Below are positions 1-9,260 of a stretch of DNA of 58,272 bases, one piece after another. The stretch is taken from contig CAIYTT010000204.1 of NCBI GenBank assembly GCA_903929195.1, positions 1 through 58,272 on the forward strand. The letters run 5' to 3'. Each line of letters starts with the position of its first letter. The stretch's first letter is position 1. Below the pieces are notes generated by a model, which was given only the letters and a program-made list of their open reading frames with translations, did not search any database and was not told the origin of the DNA. Position numbers and translations under genes: made by a program. Source of the stretch: an uncultured Bacteroidota bacterium (GTDB lineage Bacteria > Bacteroidota > Bacteroidia > Chitinophagales > Chitinophagaceae).

Positions 1-62
1 ATTAAAATATTTAGTAACATATCTAATAAAAACAGAAAAATAGTTTTATTGCATAAAAAAGC

Positions 63-70
63 TATTTTTG
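63..70 (+). promoter_or_regulatory. -7 promoter box for the DUF5606 gene
   Basis: The octamer TATTTTTG fits the Bacteroidota -7 consensus TAnnTTTG and ends 24 bases before the ATG at 95. It also shows that the upstream in-frame TTG at 68 is part of the promoter and not a start codon. Confidence 0.6.
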
Positions 71-94
71 CGAGTTAGTAATAAAATAATAAAC

Positions 95-607
95 ATGAAA
101 TATAAAGAATTAGTAGCAGTAACAGGTCTTAGTGGCTTATATCAATTACTTACAACAAAAAGCGATGGCGCAATTGTAAAAAGCTTAGCAGACAATACAA
201 CCAAGTTTATTTCGGCAAGAAAACATAATGTTACCCCATTAGACAGCATAGAGGTTTACACAACCGGAGATAATGTAAGACTTCAAATAGTGTTTCAAAA
301 AATGTTAGAAAATGAAACAACAATTGTTCCCGTAAATGTAAAAACAGCATCTAATGCAGAAATAAAAAGCTATTTCACAACTATATTTTCAGAATTCGAC
401 CAAGAAAGAGTATATGTAAGCGATATGAAGAAAATGCTTAAATGGTACGAACTACTTAAAGAAAAAGACCTTTTAGTTTTTAGCGAAGCGGAAGAAAATA
501 CAGTTGAAACTATTGAAGAAGAAAAAGTTGAAACTATTGATGCGACTAAAGAAAATTTACCTACAGTAGAAGAAAAAATAGAAACAAATAAAGAAAAAGA
601 AGCCTAA
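95..607 (+). CDS. DUF5606 family protein
   Basis: A 170-residue cytosolic protein without signal peptide or membrane segment. The N-terminal 130 residues (KYKELVAVTGLSGLYQLL near the start, then an alpha/beta stretch with KYKEL-type lysine-rich surface) match what I remember of the DUF5606 family of Bacteroidota; its function is unknown. The last 40 residues are almost only Glu, Lys, Thr and Val (VETIEEEKVETI) and are probably a disordered acidic tail. The start is placed at the ATG at 95 because the longer frame back to the TTG at 68 runs through the promoter box. The gene stands alone, and a strong bidirectional hairpin follows it. Family assignment is from memory of the conserved N-terminus; the molecular role is not known. 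Confidence 0.85.
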   Translation: MKYKELVAVTGLSGLYQLLTTKSDGAIVKSLADNTTKFISARKHNVTPLDSIEVYTTGDNVRLQIVFQKMLENETTIVPVNVKTASNAEIKSYFTTIFSEFDQERVYVSDMKKMLKWYELLKEKDLLVFSEAEENTVETIEEEKVETIDATKENLPTVEEKIETNKEKEA

Positions 608-702
608 CTATTAATATTCATTATTAGTAACTATTCAGCTCTATAAATTAATTCCGTAGGGATGATACTATTATAGCAAAATACAATAAAAATGCTACAA
701 AC

Positions 703-758
703 CCTGAAAAGGAGATATTATTTGCACAAACATTGTAAAATAATATCTCCCTTTCAGG
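703..758. terminator. Long bidirectional hairpin between DUF5606 gene and nadA
   Basis: Two 21-base arms (703-723 and 738-758) are perfect reverse complements except for one position, around a 14-base loop. The stem starts CCTGAA and ends TATTATTT, so T-runs follow on both strands. It lies between convergent genes (DUF5606 gene on +, nadA on -), which fits a bidirectional terminator. A close relative of the same stem occurs at 37464-37513. Confidence 0.75.
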
Positions 759-815
759 CGGTTGAAAAGGGAAATTTTACTTTATATTTTACAAGCCCAA
801 ACTATTACAATAAAC

Positions 816-1826
816 TTACACTAATCCAAATTGCTTACTTAAAGCCAACATTCTGTCTATCGGCTTTTTAGCTTGTAATCTTAATGTCTCATCCATAGAT
901 ATTTCCGGCAATTCATAATTCATACATAAATAAAGCTTTTCAAGTGTATTAAGCTTCATGTGTGGGCAGTTGTTACAAGCACATGCATTATCGGGCGGGG
1001 CAGCAATAAACGTTTTAGTGGGTGTTAATAACTGCATTTGATGCAGTATTCCTGCCTCTGTACCCACAATAAATGTTTGTGCATCATTTGTATTGGTAAA
1101 CTTTAATAACTCGGTAGTAGAACCTATAAAATCAGCTAATTCCAAAACCTTCTCCTCACACTCCGGGTGTGCAATAAATAATGCATCGGGATGACGGTTC
1201 TTTAATTTAGTTATTATTTCCATAGAAAAAATCTCATGTACCATACAAGACCCATTCCATAACAACATATTTCTACCCGTTTGTTTATTTATATAGGCTC
1301 CTAAATTCTTATCGGGTGCAAAAATTATTTTTGTATCAATAGGTAAACTATCAACAATTTTCTTGGCATTACTTGAAGTACAAATAATATCTGAAAGTGC
1401 TTTAATACCCGAAGAACAATTAATATACGATATAACTAAATGGTCCGGGTGTTGCTCAACAAACAATTTAAATAAATCCGGAGGACAGCTATCACTTAAA
1501 GAACAGCCTGCATTTAAATCGGGCAATAACACCTTCTTACCCGGATTTAATATTTTAGCAGTTTCTGCCATAAAATGTACACCAGCAAACACAATTATAT
1601 CCGCATCGGTAGCAGCAGCTTTCTGTGCCAAGCCAAGACTGTCTCCAATAAAATCGGCAATATCTTGTATATCCGGATCCTGATAATAATGTGCAAGAAT
1701 AATTGCATTTTTTTCTTTCTTTAATTTATTTATTTCCTCAAATAAATCTAAAGATGAATCAATTTCAAAATTCAAAAAACCATCTTTTTTCAATTTCTCA
1801 TCAAAATCAACATTATTCACACTCAT
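816..1826 (-). CDS. nadA: Quinolinate synthase NadA
   Basis: Quinolinate synthase condenses iminoaspartate with dihydroxyacetone phosphate to quinolinate in de novo NAD synthesis and uses a [4Fe-4S] cluster. The 336-residue length is normal. Visible marks are the substrate-binding [11 protein letters not shown] at residues 45-55, cysteine C108 in [10 protein letters not shown]194 in NGSCMVHE, and the C-terminal cysteine cluster CACNNC at 282-287, which together can supply the three cluster ligands of the family. GTEAGI at 255-260 is also typical. The start [10 protein letters not shown] at 1826 gives a plausible short N-terminal extension. No nadB or nadC lies next to it; the neighbour is divergent purH, 442 bases away. 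Confidence 0.96.
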   Translation of the reverse strand: MSVNNVDFDEKLKKDGFLNFEIDSSLDLFEEINKLKKEKNAIILAHYYQDPDIQDIADFIGDSLGLAQKAAATDADIIVFAGVHFMAETAKILNPGKKVLLPDLNAGCSLSDSCPPDLFKLFVEQHPDHLVISYINCSSGIKALSDIICTSSNAKKIVDSLPIDTKIIFAPDKNLGAYINKQTGRNMLLWNGSCMVHEIFSMEIITKLKNRHPDALFIAHPECEEKVLELADFIGSTTELLKFTNTNDAQTFIVGTEAGILHQMQLLTPTKTFIAAPPDNACACNNCPHMKLNTLEKLYLCMNYELPEISMDETLRLQAKKPIDRMLALSKQFGLV

Positions 1827-1972
1827 AATAATAATAAAATAAAAATTTAAAAATGAAGACTATTACTATTAGGGGCGTGTATTTGTGTATAAATAATTGT
1901 TGCCACTGAACTATTTAGGCACTTTTTAGTTTACTAACACCTTACCCCTACTTAATACACATTACAAGTTGG

Positions 1973-1980
1973 CAAAATTA
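1973..1980 (-). promoter_or_regulatory. Possible -7 box for nadA
   Basis: Reads TAATTTTG on the minus strand, fitting TAnnTTTG, but it is about 147 bases before the nadA start, so it implies a long leader. The match alone is weak in AT-rich DNA. Confidence 0.3.
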
Positions 1981-2243
1981 CTACCAATTACTTTAATGTT
2001 GTGAGTTGTGAGGAAAATATAATGTTATAAAAAACTTTTTTAAACACAGCTAATAAGATGTTTAAAAACCAACCAAAAAATAGAATAAGTTTTTCTTCAA
2101 AAATAGAATTGCTACTTATTAGATTGGTACCGGTATTTTTACAATCTAATTCATAAGTTATACACATACCGGAAGAATAACTAAATAAAAGTAATGCAAT
2201 TTTTATTATAAGGAGATACCTCTTAAATACACTATTAGGTACT

Positions 2244-2251
2244 TATCTTTG
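2244..2251 (+). promoter_or_regulatory. -7 promoter box for purH
   Basis: TATCTTTG fits TAnnTTTG and ends 17 bases before the purH ATG, implying a leader of roughly ten bases. Confidence 0.6.
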
Positions 2252-2268
2252 TAGCTAATACTTTAAGA

Positions 2269-3783
2269 ATGGAAAAAACAATAAAATCAGCCTTAATCTC
2301 AGTTTATAATAAAACAGGTTTAGATAGAATAGTAAAAGAATTAAATAATTTAGGTGTAGTACTCTACTCTACCGGTGGTACACATAGTTATATAGAACAA
2401 TTAGGTATTCCTTGCATCTTATTAGAACAGGTTACGGGTTATCCTTCCATATTAGGTGGACGAGTAAAAACATTACACCCTAAAGTATTTGGTGGTATTC
2501 TTGCACGCAGAGAAAATGAAAACGATATAGAAGACCTCAAAAAATATGAATTGCCTTTACTAGACTTAGTAATTGTTGATTTATACCCTTTTGAAGAAAC
2601 TCTAAAAAATACGAATGACGAAGCAATTATTATTGAAAAAATAGATATAGGCGGTGTAACTTTAATAAGAGCTGCCGGAAAAAATTATGCAGATGTATGT
2701 ATTATTGCTTCAATAGAACAGTATGAAGACTTTACACAATTGCTAAAAAATAAAAATGGACATACAGATTTAGAAGATAGAAGACTACTGGCTGCTGCTG
2801 CTTTTAAAATTTGTGCCGGTTATGATATTGCCATCTCTAATTATTTTAATGAAGAGAAAACGACTATTAGTAATAAAGACAAACAGGTAAATAGTAAAGA
2901 ATTACGTTATGGCGAAAATCCCCACCAAAAGGCTTTTTTTAAAGGCGATTTAGATAAACTTTTTATTCAATTAAACGGTAAAGAATTATCTTATAATAAT
3001 TTGGTTGATATACATTCTGCATTCGGGGCAATTGAAGAGTTTAGTGAACCTACCTTTATAGTTATAAAACATACTAATATTTGTGGCATAGCCCAAAGAG
3101 AAACGGCATCTAAAGCATGGCAAGCAGCATTAGCCTGCGACCCGGAAAGTGCATTTGGAGGTGTAATAATTACAAATAAAAAAATAGAATTAGATACAGC
3201 TACTTTAATAAATGACTTATTTTTTGAAATTTTAATAGCACCTGCTTATGATACAGATGCACTTGAATTATTAAAAAATAAGAAAAATAGAATTCTGTTA
3301 TTAAAAACGGGGTGTGAGGAATTTAGACAAGAATCGAAAGTGCTGTTAGACGGTGTACTTGTACAAGATATAGATACTAAAAATTTTGAAAAATGGACAG
3401 AAACAGGTGCAAGAGAAACTACCATAGATGAAAAATTAGACCTTGAAATTGCAAATATTATATGTAAACATTTAAAGTCTAATGCAATAGCAATTGTAAA
3501 AAATAGACAATTAATAGGCAAAGGTTGCGGACAAACAAGTAGAATAGATGCATTAAAACAAGCACTTAGTAAAATAGAGCAATTTGGGTTTAGTGCAGAA
3601 AATGCAGTAATGGCATCCGATGCCTTTTTTCCGTTTGCAGATTGTGTAGAAATGGCACAAAAAGCAGGTATTAAAGCAATCATACAGCCCGGTGGTTCAC
3701 TTAGAGATAACGATAGCATCAACTACTGCAAAGAAAACAATATGGCAATGGTAATTACAGGTACAAGGCATTTTAAACATTAG
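2269..3783 (+). CDS. purH: Bifunctional IMP cyclohydrolase / AICAR formyltransferase PurH
   Basis: PurH does the last two steps of purine synthesis: formyl transfer from 10-formyl-THF to AICAR, then ring closure to IMP. At 504 residues it is slightly short but complete. The N-terminal MGS-like cyclohydrolase half shows ALISVYNKTGLDRIV (8-22), STGGTHSYIE (36-45) and GRVKTLHPKVFGGIL (64-78). The transformylase half shows LRYGENPHQKA (near 211-221) and IVIKHTN (near 267) with the catalytic lysine-histidine pair, and ends with DAFFPFADCVE and QPGGSLRD near the C-terminus, as in the family. It stands alone on the plus strand behind its own promoter. Confidence 0.97.
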   Translation: MEKTIKSALISVYNKTGLDRIVKELNNLGVVLYSTGGTHSYIEQLGIPCILLEQVTGYPSILGGRVKTLHPKVFGGILARRENENDIEDLKKYELPLLDLVIVDLYPFEETLKNTNDEAIIIEKIDIGGVTLIRAAGKNYADVCIIASIEQYEDFTQLLKNKNGHTDLEDRRLLAAAAFKICAGYDIAISNYFNEEKTTISNKDKQVNSKELRYGENPHQKAFFKGDLDKLFIQLNGKELSYNNLVDIHSAFGAIEEFSEPTFIVIKHTNICGIAQRETASKAWQAALACDPESAFGGVIITNKKIELDTATLINDLFFEILIAPAYDTDALELLKNKKNRILLLKTGCEEFRQESKVLLDGVLVQDIDTKNFEKWTETGARETTIDEKLDLEIANIICKHLKSNAIAIVKNRQLIGKGCGQTSRIDALKQALSKIEQFGFSAENAVMASDAFFPFADCVEMAQKAGIKAIIQPGGSLRDNDSINYCKENNMAMVITGTRHFKH

Positions 3784-3896
3784 TGCTATTATGCTAACCC
3801 TAAAAAAGAGATTAATTTGTGAAATGAGAGTATTTTGATTCGTTTTTATTTTGTTACTATTTTATCAAATAAAATTTTACTATTAATTTTCTTTTT

Positions 3897-5248
3897 ATGC
3901 TAAAACACTACGCAATACTACTTATAAGCCTTATACAGCTTTGCTTTTGTTCTACTGCAACTGGACAAATTATTACTACCATTGCAGGTAGTAGTAGTAG
4001 TTTTTATGATACTGCTTGCGGACGAAATGGGCGAGTACCTGCAATAAGCTACGGCTTTCTTGATATGAGTGGCATAATAGCAGATAGATATGGTAATTAC
4101 TATATAGCCGACCGAGGATGCGGTATTGTTTTAAAAATAGATACAGCAGGGTATATTGCATTATTTGCCGGTGGCGGTACATCTATGGCTGTAGGCATAC
4201 CTGCTACCGATGCCGTATTGAATGATATTGTAGATGTGGCAGTTGACGACACAGGTAATGTATATCTACCTGATGCAGCTAATTATAGGTTGCTGAAAGT
4301 AAATGTACATACAAACATCATAAGCAGTATTGCCGGTACAGGTGTTCTTGGCTACTCGGGCATGGCAGCCCTGCAACAGCCGCACAGATTGATTATATTA
4401 CCGGTATATCTATAGATAAGAAAAATAATATTTACGTATGCGACAATAATCGTATTCGTAAAATAAATACATCAGGTATTATTACCACAATTGCCGGTAC
4501 GGGTGTTGGGGGCTATAATGGCGATGGCATATCGGCAACAATTGCACAAATATCTGTCAATTCAAGCGACATACATAGACCGGTAGCAGATACGAATGGT
4601 AATGTATATATACCCGACCAACAAAATTTTAGAGTCCGCAAAATAGATACTTTTGGTATCATACATACGATTGCCGGTACGGGTGTTTACGGTTATAATG
4701 GCGATGGCATTGCCGCTAGTACCGCTGAACTAATGGTACCCACTTGTATATTAGTGGATAAAAATAACAATATTTATATTAGTGATAGGGGAGGATATCG
4801 TGTACGTAAAATTAATACTTCCGGCATTATCTCTACCATAGCAGGTACAGGTGTTGGCGGCTATGGTTTAGATGGTGAATTATCCTATTTATCTCAACTA
4901 CAATTGCCAAATAGTATTTGTAATGACACAGCAGGCAATATGTATATAGCAGATAATTATAGGATTAGAAAAATAACAGCTACTAATGAAGTAAAGAATA
5001 TATTAAACACAGGGAGTATAGATATAGCACCTAACCCTAATAAGGGGGTATTTACGGTACAATTACCTGATGAAAACAAACAGGGCATACAAATAAAAAT
5101 TACCAATAGCTTGGGCGAAAATATACCTTTCGTATCTAAAATTAAAGATAATTGGATTGAATTAACTCTAAACGAACCGAAAGGAATTTATTTTTTAAAC
5201 ATTAGAACACTAAAATGCAACTACACAAATAAAATATTTATTTATTAA
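3897..5248 (+). pseudogene. Secreted NHL-repeat protein with T9SS sorting domain, broken by a frameshift
   Basis: Two open frames (3897-4415 and the frame that contains 4733-5248) together encode one protein of about 450 residues. It has a signal peptide (MLKHYAILLISLIQLCFC...), a series of NHL-type repeats with the recurring block TIAGTGV.GY.GDG followed by D..GN.Y..D....R.RKI, and a C-terminal T9SS type A sorting domain beginning IAPNPNKGVF. The break is one missing base between 4361 and 4362: the repeat should read GGCGATGGC but reads GGCATGGC. The second frame is open from that point with no stop, and the total length 1352 is one short of a multiple of three. Intact proteins of this kind are exported to the cell surface or medium by T9SS; here the truncated 172-residue product would lack the sorting signal. 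It could be a real mutation or a consensus error. Confidence 0.88.
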
Positions 5249-5289
5249 ATATAAAATTACTTTGAGAATAGCAGAAATTAGTTGTTCTA

Positions 5290-5617
5290 TATAGTACAAA
5301 ATTTAATGTCATGTTTAGCCCTGTCATCCTGAGTTTGTCGAAGGGACGAACCATGACCCCGCTTAATAGAGCTACTATTTATGCTTATCTTGCAGATATA
5401 AATTATTATAAACAAACAGATTAATACAAATGTCATTGTGAGCCTTGCCGAACCGTGACACTGCTTAATAGAGATAGTATTTATGCTTATCTTGCAGATA
5501 TAAATTATTATAAACAAACAGATTAATACAATTGTCATGGTGAGCCTCGCCGAACCATGACACTGCTTAATAGAGCTACTATTTAAACGTAACTTGCAGA
5601 TATAAAATACTGAATTC
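5290..5617. repeat. Tandem 102-base repeat with REP-like palindromic cores
   Basis: Two full 102-base units (5362-5463, 5464-5565) and a partial third (5566-5617). Each unit starts CTTAATAGAG and ends with a REP-like core whose arms are GTCATGGT and ACCATGAC around a 12-base GC-rich centre (first unit has substitutions in the arms). In front lies a related element (about 5310-5358) carrying the CCTGAGTTTGTCGAAGGG core. The open minus-strand frame across this block (5287-5619) is only a by-product of the repeats and is not called. The whole 5249-5672 gap holds nothing else I can recognise. Confidence 0.85.
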
Positions 5618-5672
5618 AAACAGCTTTATAGACGTACCTAACAATTGTGGTTTTTAATGGATGGTAAATACT

Positions 5673-5855
5673 CTACCCCATAAAATCACTACTATCTTCT
5701 GCCTTTGCTTGTGGATTTAAAAAATTATCCACAAGCCCATGCATCATTGGGGGTAGTTTAGATTGTATAAATGTCTTTATGGTATCTACCGATTTTAGTG
5801 CTTGGTCTTCCGTAAGACCCACCTTATCTATAAGTTCTTTAATAAGTTCTTGCAT
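5673..5855 (-). CDS. Conserved small protein downstream of clpX
   Basis: A 60-residue protein (MQELIKELIDKVGLTEDQAL...) with a predicted helical N-terminal half, a VDTIKTFIQSKLPPMMHGLVDNFL middle that should form an amphipathic helix, and a short acidic tail. It begins 14 bases after the clpX stop on the same strand, so it is probably co-transcribed with clpX. I have the impression of similar small proteins of unknown function in Bacteroidota (LT.EQA..a..ti..flk.klPp pattern), but no function can be given. The compact reading frame, the spacing and the normal amino-acid composition argue that it is a real gene. Confidence 0.7.
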   Translation of the reverse strand: MQELIKELIDKVGLTEDQALKSVDTIKTFIQSKLPPMMHGLVDNFLNPQAKAEDSSDFMG

Positions 5856-5869
5856 AATAAAAGTATATA

Positions 5870-7108
5870 TTAAGCGGCTTTTAAATGTTCAAATTTTGCA
5901 TGTTCAATCATTTGTTTGGCATAATCTAACGTTAAATGAAACGTACCATTATGCTTTTCAGATGGCAAATCGAACATGGCATCTGTTAATATCATTTCGC
6001 ATATAGCCCTAAGTCCCCTACCCCCTAATTTATAGGTAATTGCTTTATCTACCATATAATTAAGTGCCTCGTCATCAACATTTAGTTTAATATTTTCGTA
6101 CTCAAACAATCTTTTATATTGTTTAATTAATGCGTTCTTAGGTTCGGTAAGTATCCGTTTTAGAGAATCGTGGTCTAATGGATTTAAATATGTAACAATT
6201 GGCAATCTACCTAATAATTCGGGTATTAATCCGAACGTTCTTAAATCTAAAGCATTTACATATTGCAACATGTTAGCTCTGTCTATATCTTTTGTTGCTT
6301 TTATTGCATTGTAACCAATAGACGATGTTTGTATTCTACGAGCTATCATTTTGTCAATACCTTCAAAGGCACCACCGCAAATAAATAATATATTGGTAGT
6401 ATTTACTTTTATCATTTTTTGGTCCGGGTGTTTTCTTCCACCTTGTGGCGGTACTAAAACCTCCGACCCTTCCAATAATTTAAGCATAGCTTGTTGCACA
6501 CCTTCGCCACTTACATCGCGTGTAATACTCGGGTTATCGCTTTTTCTGCCTATTTTATCTAATTCATCAATATATACAATACCTCTTTCTGCCGATGCGA
6601 CATCAAAATTACAAGCCTGTAATAGGCGGCTTAAAATACTCTCTACATCTTCGCCTACATAACCTGCCTCTGTAAACACAGTAGCATCTGCAATAGCAAA
6701 AGGCACTTGCAGTAAACGAGCTATTGTTTTGGCTAATAAGGTTTTACCTGTACCGGTTTCACCTACCATTATTATATTCGATTTTTCAATCTCCACATCG
6801 TCTTCTTTGGGCATAAACAATCGTTTATAATGATTGTAGATAGCCACAGAAAGGGTTTTCTTAGCATCGTCTTGACCAATAACGTATTGGTCTAAAAATG
6901 CTTTTATCTCGCGTGGTTTATGGTGTTTATGATTTTGAGGAGTAAATTCGTTTTTAATTACCTTATCTCCCGATGCCTCCAATAATAAAGAATGTGCTTT
7001 GTCTATACAACTGTCACAAATATTTCCCTTCATACCTGTAAACATAATGTTTACTGCACTTTCAGGACTATCACAAAAAGAACATTTTTTCTCGGTTTGC
7101 TTTGCCAT
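5870..7108 (-). CDS. clpX: ATP-dependent Clp protease ATP-binding subunit ClpX
   Basis: ClpX is the AAA+ unfoldase that feeds substrates to ClpP in the cytosol. At 412 residues it is full length. The N-terminal zinc-binding domain has C9, C12, C31 and C34; Walker A is GETGTGKT at 116-123; Walker B/DExx is VYIDELDK at 178-185; the pore loop GYVGED is at 149-154; the RKH loop appears in GGRKHPDQ; and IPELLGRLPI and the sensor-2 GGRGLRA are present. Walker A has GETGTGKT where most ClpX have GPTGSGKT, a conservative difference. No clpP is next to it. A minus-strand TACATTTG box lies 29 bases upstream. Confidence 0.97.
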   Translation of the reverse strand: MAKQTEKKCSFCDSPESAVNIMFTGMKGNICDSCIDKAHSLLLEASGDKVIKNEFTPQNHKHHKPREIKAFLDQYVIGQDDAKKTLSVAIYNHYKRLFMPKEDDVEIEKSNIIMVGETGTGKTLLAKTIARLLQVPFAIADATVFTEAGYVGEDVESILSRLLQACNFDVASAERGIVYIDELDKIGRKSDNPSITRDVSGEGVQQAMLKLLEGSEVLVPPQGGRKHPDQKMIKVNTTNILFICGGAFEGIDKMIARRIQTSSIGYNAIKATKDIDRANMLQYVNALDLRTFGLIPELLGRLPIVTYLNPLDHDSLKRILTEPKNALIKQYKRLFEYENIKLNVDDEALNYMVDKAITYKLGGRGLRAICEMILTDAMFDLPSEKHNGTFHLTLDYAKQMIEHAKFEHLKAA

Positions 7109-7136
7109 TATTTAATGAAATAATTTATTTAGACAG

Positions 7137-7144
7137 CAAATGTA
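7137..7144 (-). promoter_or_regulatory. -7 promoter box for clpX
   Basis: Reads TACATTTG on the minus strand (TAnnTTTG) and lies 29 bases before the clpX start. Confidence 0.55.
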
Positions 7145-7211
7145 AGCAAAATTGTTCTGTTTAGATTTTAAAGGTAATATTAGGTACATTTACTTAATAC
7201 AATAAACCTTG

Positions 7212-8309
7212 CTACAGAGTTTCAACCCAATCTGAAACCACTTTTTTATAAATATTAAAAGAATCTTCTAAGTTCATTTTTCTAAACGGAAATTGCTCTG
7301 CGGCCTTTAATGCTTCCGGTAGATTAAAATCAATTTGCTTCTTGGAATAGAAAATCTCTTTTTCTTGAAGGCTTTTTGCTAAATACTCTTGTTCTGTTTG
7401 TCCGGGTGTAGGTATTAATATTGCTTTCTTATTTAATGCCACTAAATCCATTATTGTAGAATAGCCACTACGACATATTACGATACTTGCTGCCTTAATT
7501 AAAGGATAGAGCTGCTCGTGTGTTAGCCACTTAAAATACTTTATGTTATGAGGTACATATATAGGGTGTTTTATGTTGTCTGCCCCCTCAACATAAACAA
7601 CTTCGCCATTATAATTTTGTAGTTGTTGCCATATTTTGGCAGATAATTTTGTACGCTGCGGTTCCGGCCCCGACAATAATATTAAAATAGGTTTACCCTT
7701 AATTTCTTCTTCTGTACTTTTATCTGCAAACCGGCTTAATAAACCAATATAATGATAGTTTAGAGGCATCTTAATTGTATGAGAAAGATTGCCGCCAAGA
7801 TTTTTTTCTGATTCCGTATCTACAACCCAAACACTATTAAATTTATTTAGTAATTTATAATGTAGCTCCTGTAAAAGCATATCTGTTCTCTTACCGCAAT
7901 CTGTTTGTATTTGTAATTGATGTGTAAGAATTACAGAAGGTATTTTAGAGTGATGCAACCCATACCTATTGTCTGACAGGATACCATCGATATTTAAATT
8001 ATCACTGTTTTCATCTATCCATTTTTTTTCATTGCTAATTGAATTAAGAATAGAAGGTATTCTAGGTAAAATAAAAAACTTTCCCGGATTGGCTTTATTC
8101 GGATACGTAATGTTATAGCCCTCAAGAAAAACAGTATTTATTTTTACGAAAGTTTCTTTAATATAAGTTCGTTGCCACTCATTACCTGCAAAAACAGGTA
8201 TATGCCCGCTGTTTATTAAAAAATGAATTAAGGGTATGCAGCGAGTAGTATGCCCCATTCCCCAATCAAGAGGTGCAATTAATATTCGCTTTTGTTTGTT
8301 ACTTCCCAA
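7212..8309 (-). CDS. MurG-like (GT28-type) glycosyltransferase
   Basis: A 365-residue cytosolic or membrane-associated transferase. The N-terminus has the LDWGMGHTTRCIPL signature (residues 13-27), equivalent to the GxGGHxxR loop of MurG-type enzymes. The C-terminal domain has ILLSGPEPQR, then ICRSGYSTIMDL and PTPGQTEQEYLA, which match the nucleotide-sugar binding half of GT28 proteins. The donor and acceptor are unknown; such proteins are common in Bacteroidota and may modify glycolipids. It stands alone, divergent from a 53-aa ORF, with a TACTTTTG box 17 bases upstream. Confidence 0.85.
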   Translation of the reverse strand: MGSNKQKRILIAPLDWGMGHTTRCIPLIHFLINSGHIPVFAGNEWQRTYIKETFVKINTVFLEGYNITYPNKANPGKFFILPRIPSILNSISNEKKWIDENSDNLNIDGILSDNRYGLHHSKIPSVILTHQLQIQTDCGKRTDMLLQELHYKLLNKFNSVWVVDTESEKNLGGNLSHTIKMPLNYHYIGLLSRFADKSTEEEIKGKPILILLSGPEPQRTKLSAKIWQQLQNYNGEVVYVEGADNIKHPIYVPHNIKYFKWLTHEQLYPLIKAASIVICRSGYSTIMDLVALNKKAILIPTPGQTEQEYLAKSLQEKEIFYSKKQIDFNLPEALKAAEQFPFRKMNLEDSFNIYKKVVSDWVETL

Positions 8310-8325
8310 TTATCTACTATTTTTA

Positions 8326-8333
8326 CAAAAGTA
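8326..8333 (-). promoter_or_regulatory. -7 promoter box for the GT28-type gene
   Basis: TACTTTTG on the minus strand, 17 bases before the start at 8309. Confidence 0.55.
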
Positions 8334-8340
8334 AATTTTT

Positions 8341-8502
8341 ATGAAAAGAAAAAGTAGCACTAAGTTTATTACTTACGTAATATTGTCCGGTTTATTTATT
8401 AGTACTTTTGGTGAAGGGTGCTTTATTTTCAGACGCAAGAAATGTGGTTGTGAAACAGATTTAATAAACTTATACAGAGTAAAACGCAAATACAGACATT
8501 AA
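8341..8502 (+). CDS. Small Cys-rich membrane-type protein (53 aa)
   Basis: ATG at 8341 to TAA at 8502 encodes 53 residues: a basic start (MKRKSSTKF), a hydrophobic stretch of about 14 residues (ITYVILSGLFISTFG) and a Cys-rich polar tail with GCFIFRRKKCGCE. It may be an inner-membrane or secreted small protein; the CGC motif could bind metal or form a disulfide. It sits between a divergent glycosyltransferase gene and the alkA-like gene. I do not recognise the family. Support is a clean start, signal-like N-terminus and normal coding bias, but it is short, so confidence is moderate. Confidence 0.5.
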   Translation: MKRKSSTKFITYVILSGLFISTFGEGCFIFRRKKCGCETDLINLYRVKRKYRH

Positions 8503-8513
8503 TATAGAGTATC

Positions 8514-8521
8514 TATTTTTG
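8514..8521 (+). promoter_or_regulatory. -7 promoter box for the AlkA-like gene
   Basis: TATTTTTG, 29 bases before the ATG at 8551; fits TAnnTTTG. Confidence 0.5.
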
Positions 8522-8550
8522 AAAATCAGAAAATAAAGTTACTTTTATTA

Positions 8551-9171
8551 ATGCATATAAAAAATAAAGAAGCGGCTTTAATACATCTTGCAAAAGATGA
8601 AAAAATGAAAGTATTAATAGATACCGTAGAACCTTATCTATTAGTAGAAAGAGAAAATATATGTTTAAGATTATGCTCGTCTATTATGAGCCAGCAACTG
8701 TCTATAAAGGTTGCAGATGTTATTTTTAAACGCTTTTTAAACCTTTATGAAGGTAAGGAACCCCTGCCATTACAAATTTTAGAAACACCTATTGAAACAC
8801 TTAGGGGCATAGGGCTTTCGTATGCCAAAGCCAACTATGTGCATAATGTGGCCGGTTTTATGATAGATAATAATGCTGACGATGCTTTAATTAAAAGTAA
8901 GACCAACGAGGAGATTATTGAATTTTTAACCCAAATAAAAGGTGTAGGCAGTTGGACGGTTGAAATGCTATTGATGTTTACTTTGGGCAGAGAAGATGTA
9001 TTTGCAGTAGATGATTTGGGAATACAGCAAACAATGATTAAACTATATGAGCTTAATGCAACAGATAAAAAAATACTAAAAAAAGAAATGTTACAAATTG
9101 CAGAAAATTGGAAACCTTACAGAACATACGCTTGTTTTTATTTGTGGAAGTTTAAAGATAATAAGCAGTAA
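8551..9171 (+). CDS. DNA-3-methyladenine glycosylase II (AlkA-type, HhH-GPD)
   Basis: A 206-residue base-excision repair glycosylase that removes alkylated bases. The helix-hairpin-helix is IKGVGSWTVEMLLMF (about residues 129-143), and the catalytic aspartate follows in FAVDDLGIQQ. An upstream IMSQQLSIKVADVI and LRGIGLSYAKANYV are also typical of the AlkA/HhH-GPD fold. The N-terminal methyltransferase-like domain of E. coli AlkA is absent, as in the short forms common in Bacteroidota. There is no iron-sulfur loop, which separates it from Nth. Single gene with its own promoter. Confidence 0.92.
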   Translation: MHIKNKEAALIHLAKDEKMKVLIDTVEPYLLVERENICLRLCSSIMSQQLSIKVADVIFKRFLNLYEGKEPLPLQILETPIETLRGIGLSYAKANYVHNVAGFMIDNNADDALIKSKTNEEIIEFLTQIKGVGSWTVEMLLMFTLGREDVFAVDDLGIQQTMIKLYELNATDKKILKKEMLQIAENWKPYRTYACFYLWKFKDNKQ

Positions 9172-9227
9172 CATTTATTTATAAACAATATTTATAGAAA
9201 TATTTTATATTGTAACACACTTTTATT

Positions 9228-9235
9228 TACCTTTG
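9228..9235 (+). promoter_or_regulatory. -7 promoter box for the persulfide dioxygenase gene
   Basis: TACCTTTG, fits TAnnTTTG, 25 bases before the ATG at 9261. Confidence 0.55.
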
Positions 9236-9260
9236 TTTTACTTAAATTATATTTTATTTT

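Larger units (their letters stand above)
1827..2268. other. 442-base divergent intergenic region nadA/purH
   Basis: AT-rich and without an ORF worth calling on either strand. It should carry the promoters of both nadA and purH. A minus-strand TAATTTTG box (1973-1980) is a possible nadA promoter with a leader of about 140 bases, and TATCTTTG (2244-2251) is a good purH promoter. I see no riboswitch-like structure. Confidence 0.6.

Noticed and set aside
68-94. TTG start giving nine extra residues for the DUF5606 gene
   Set aside because: The TTG is the end of the TATTTTTG promoter box; the ATG at 95 is used.
5287-5619. A 110-residue minus-strand frame over the repeat block
   Set aside because: It is created by the repeats themselves (each unit lacks stops in that frame) and has no protein-like composition.
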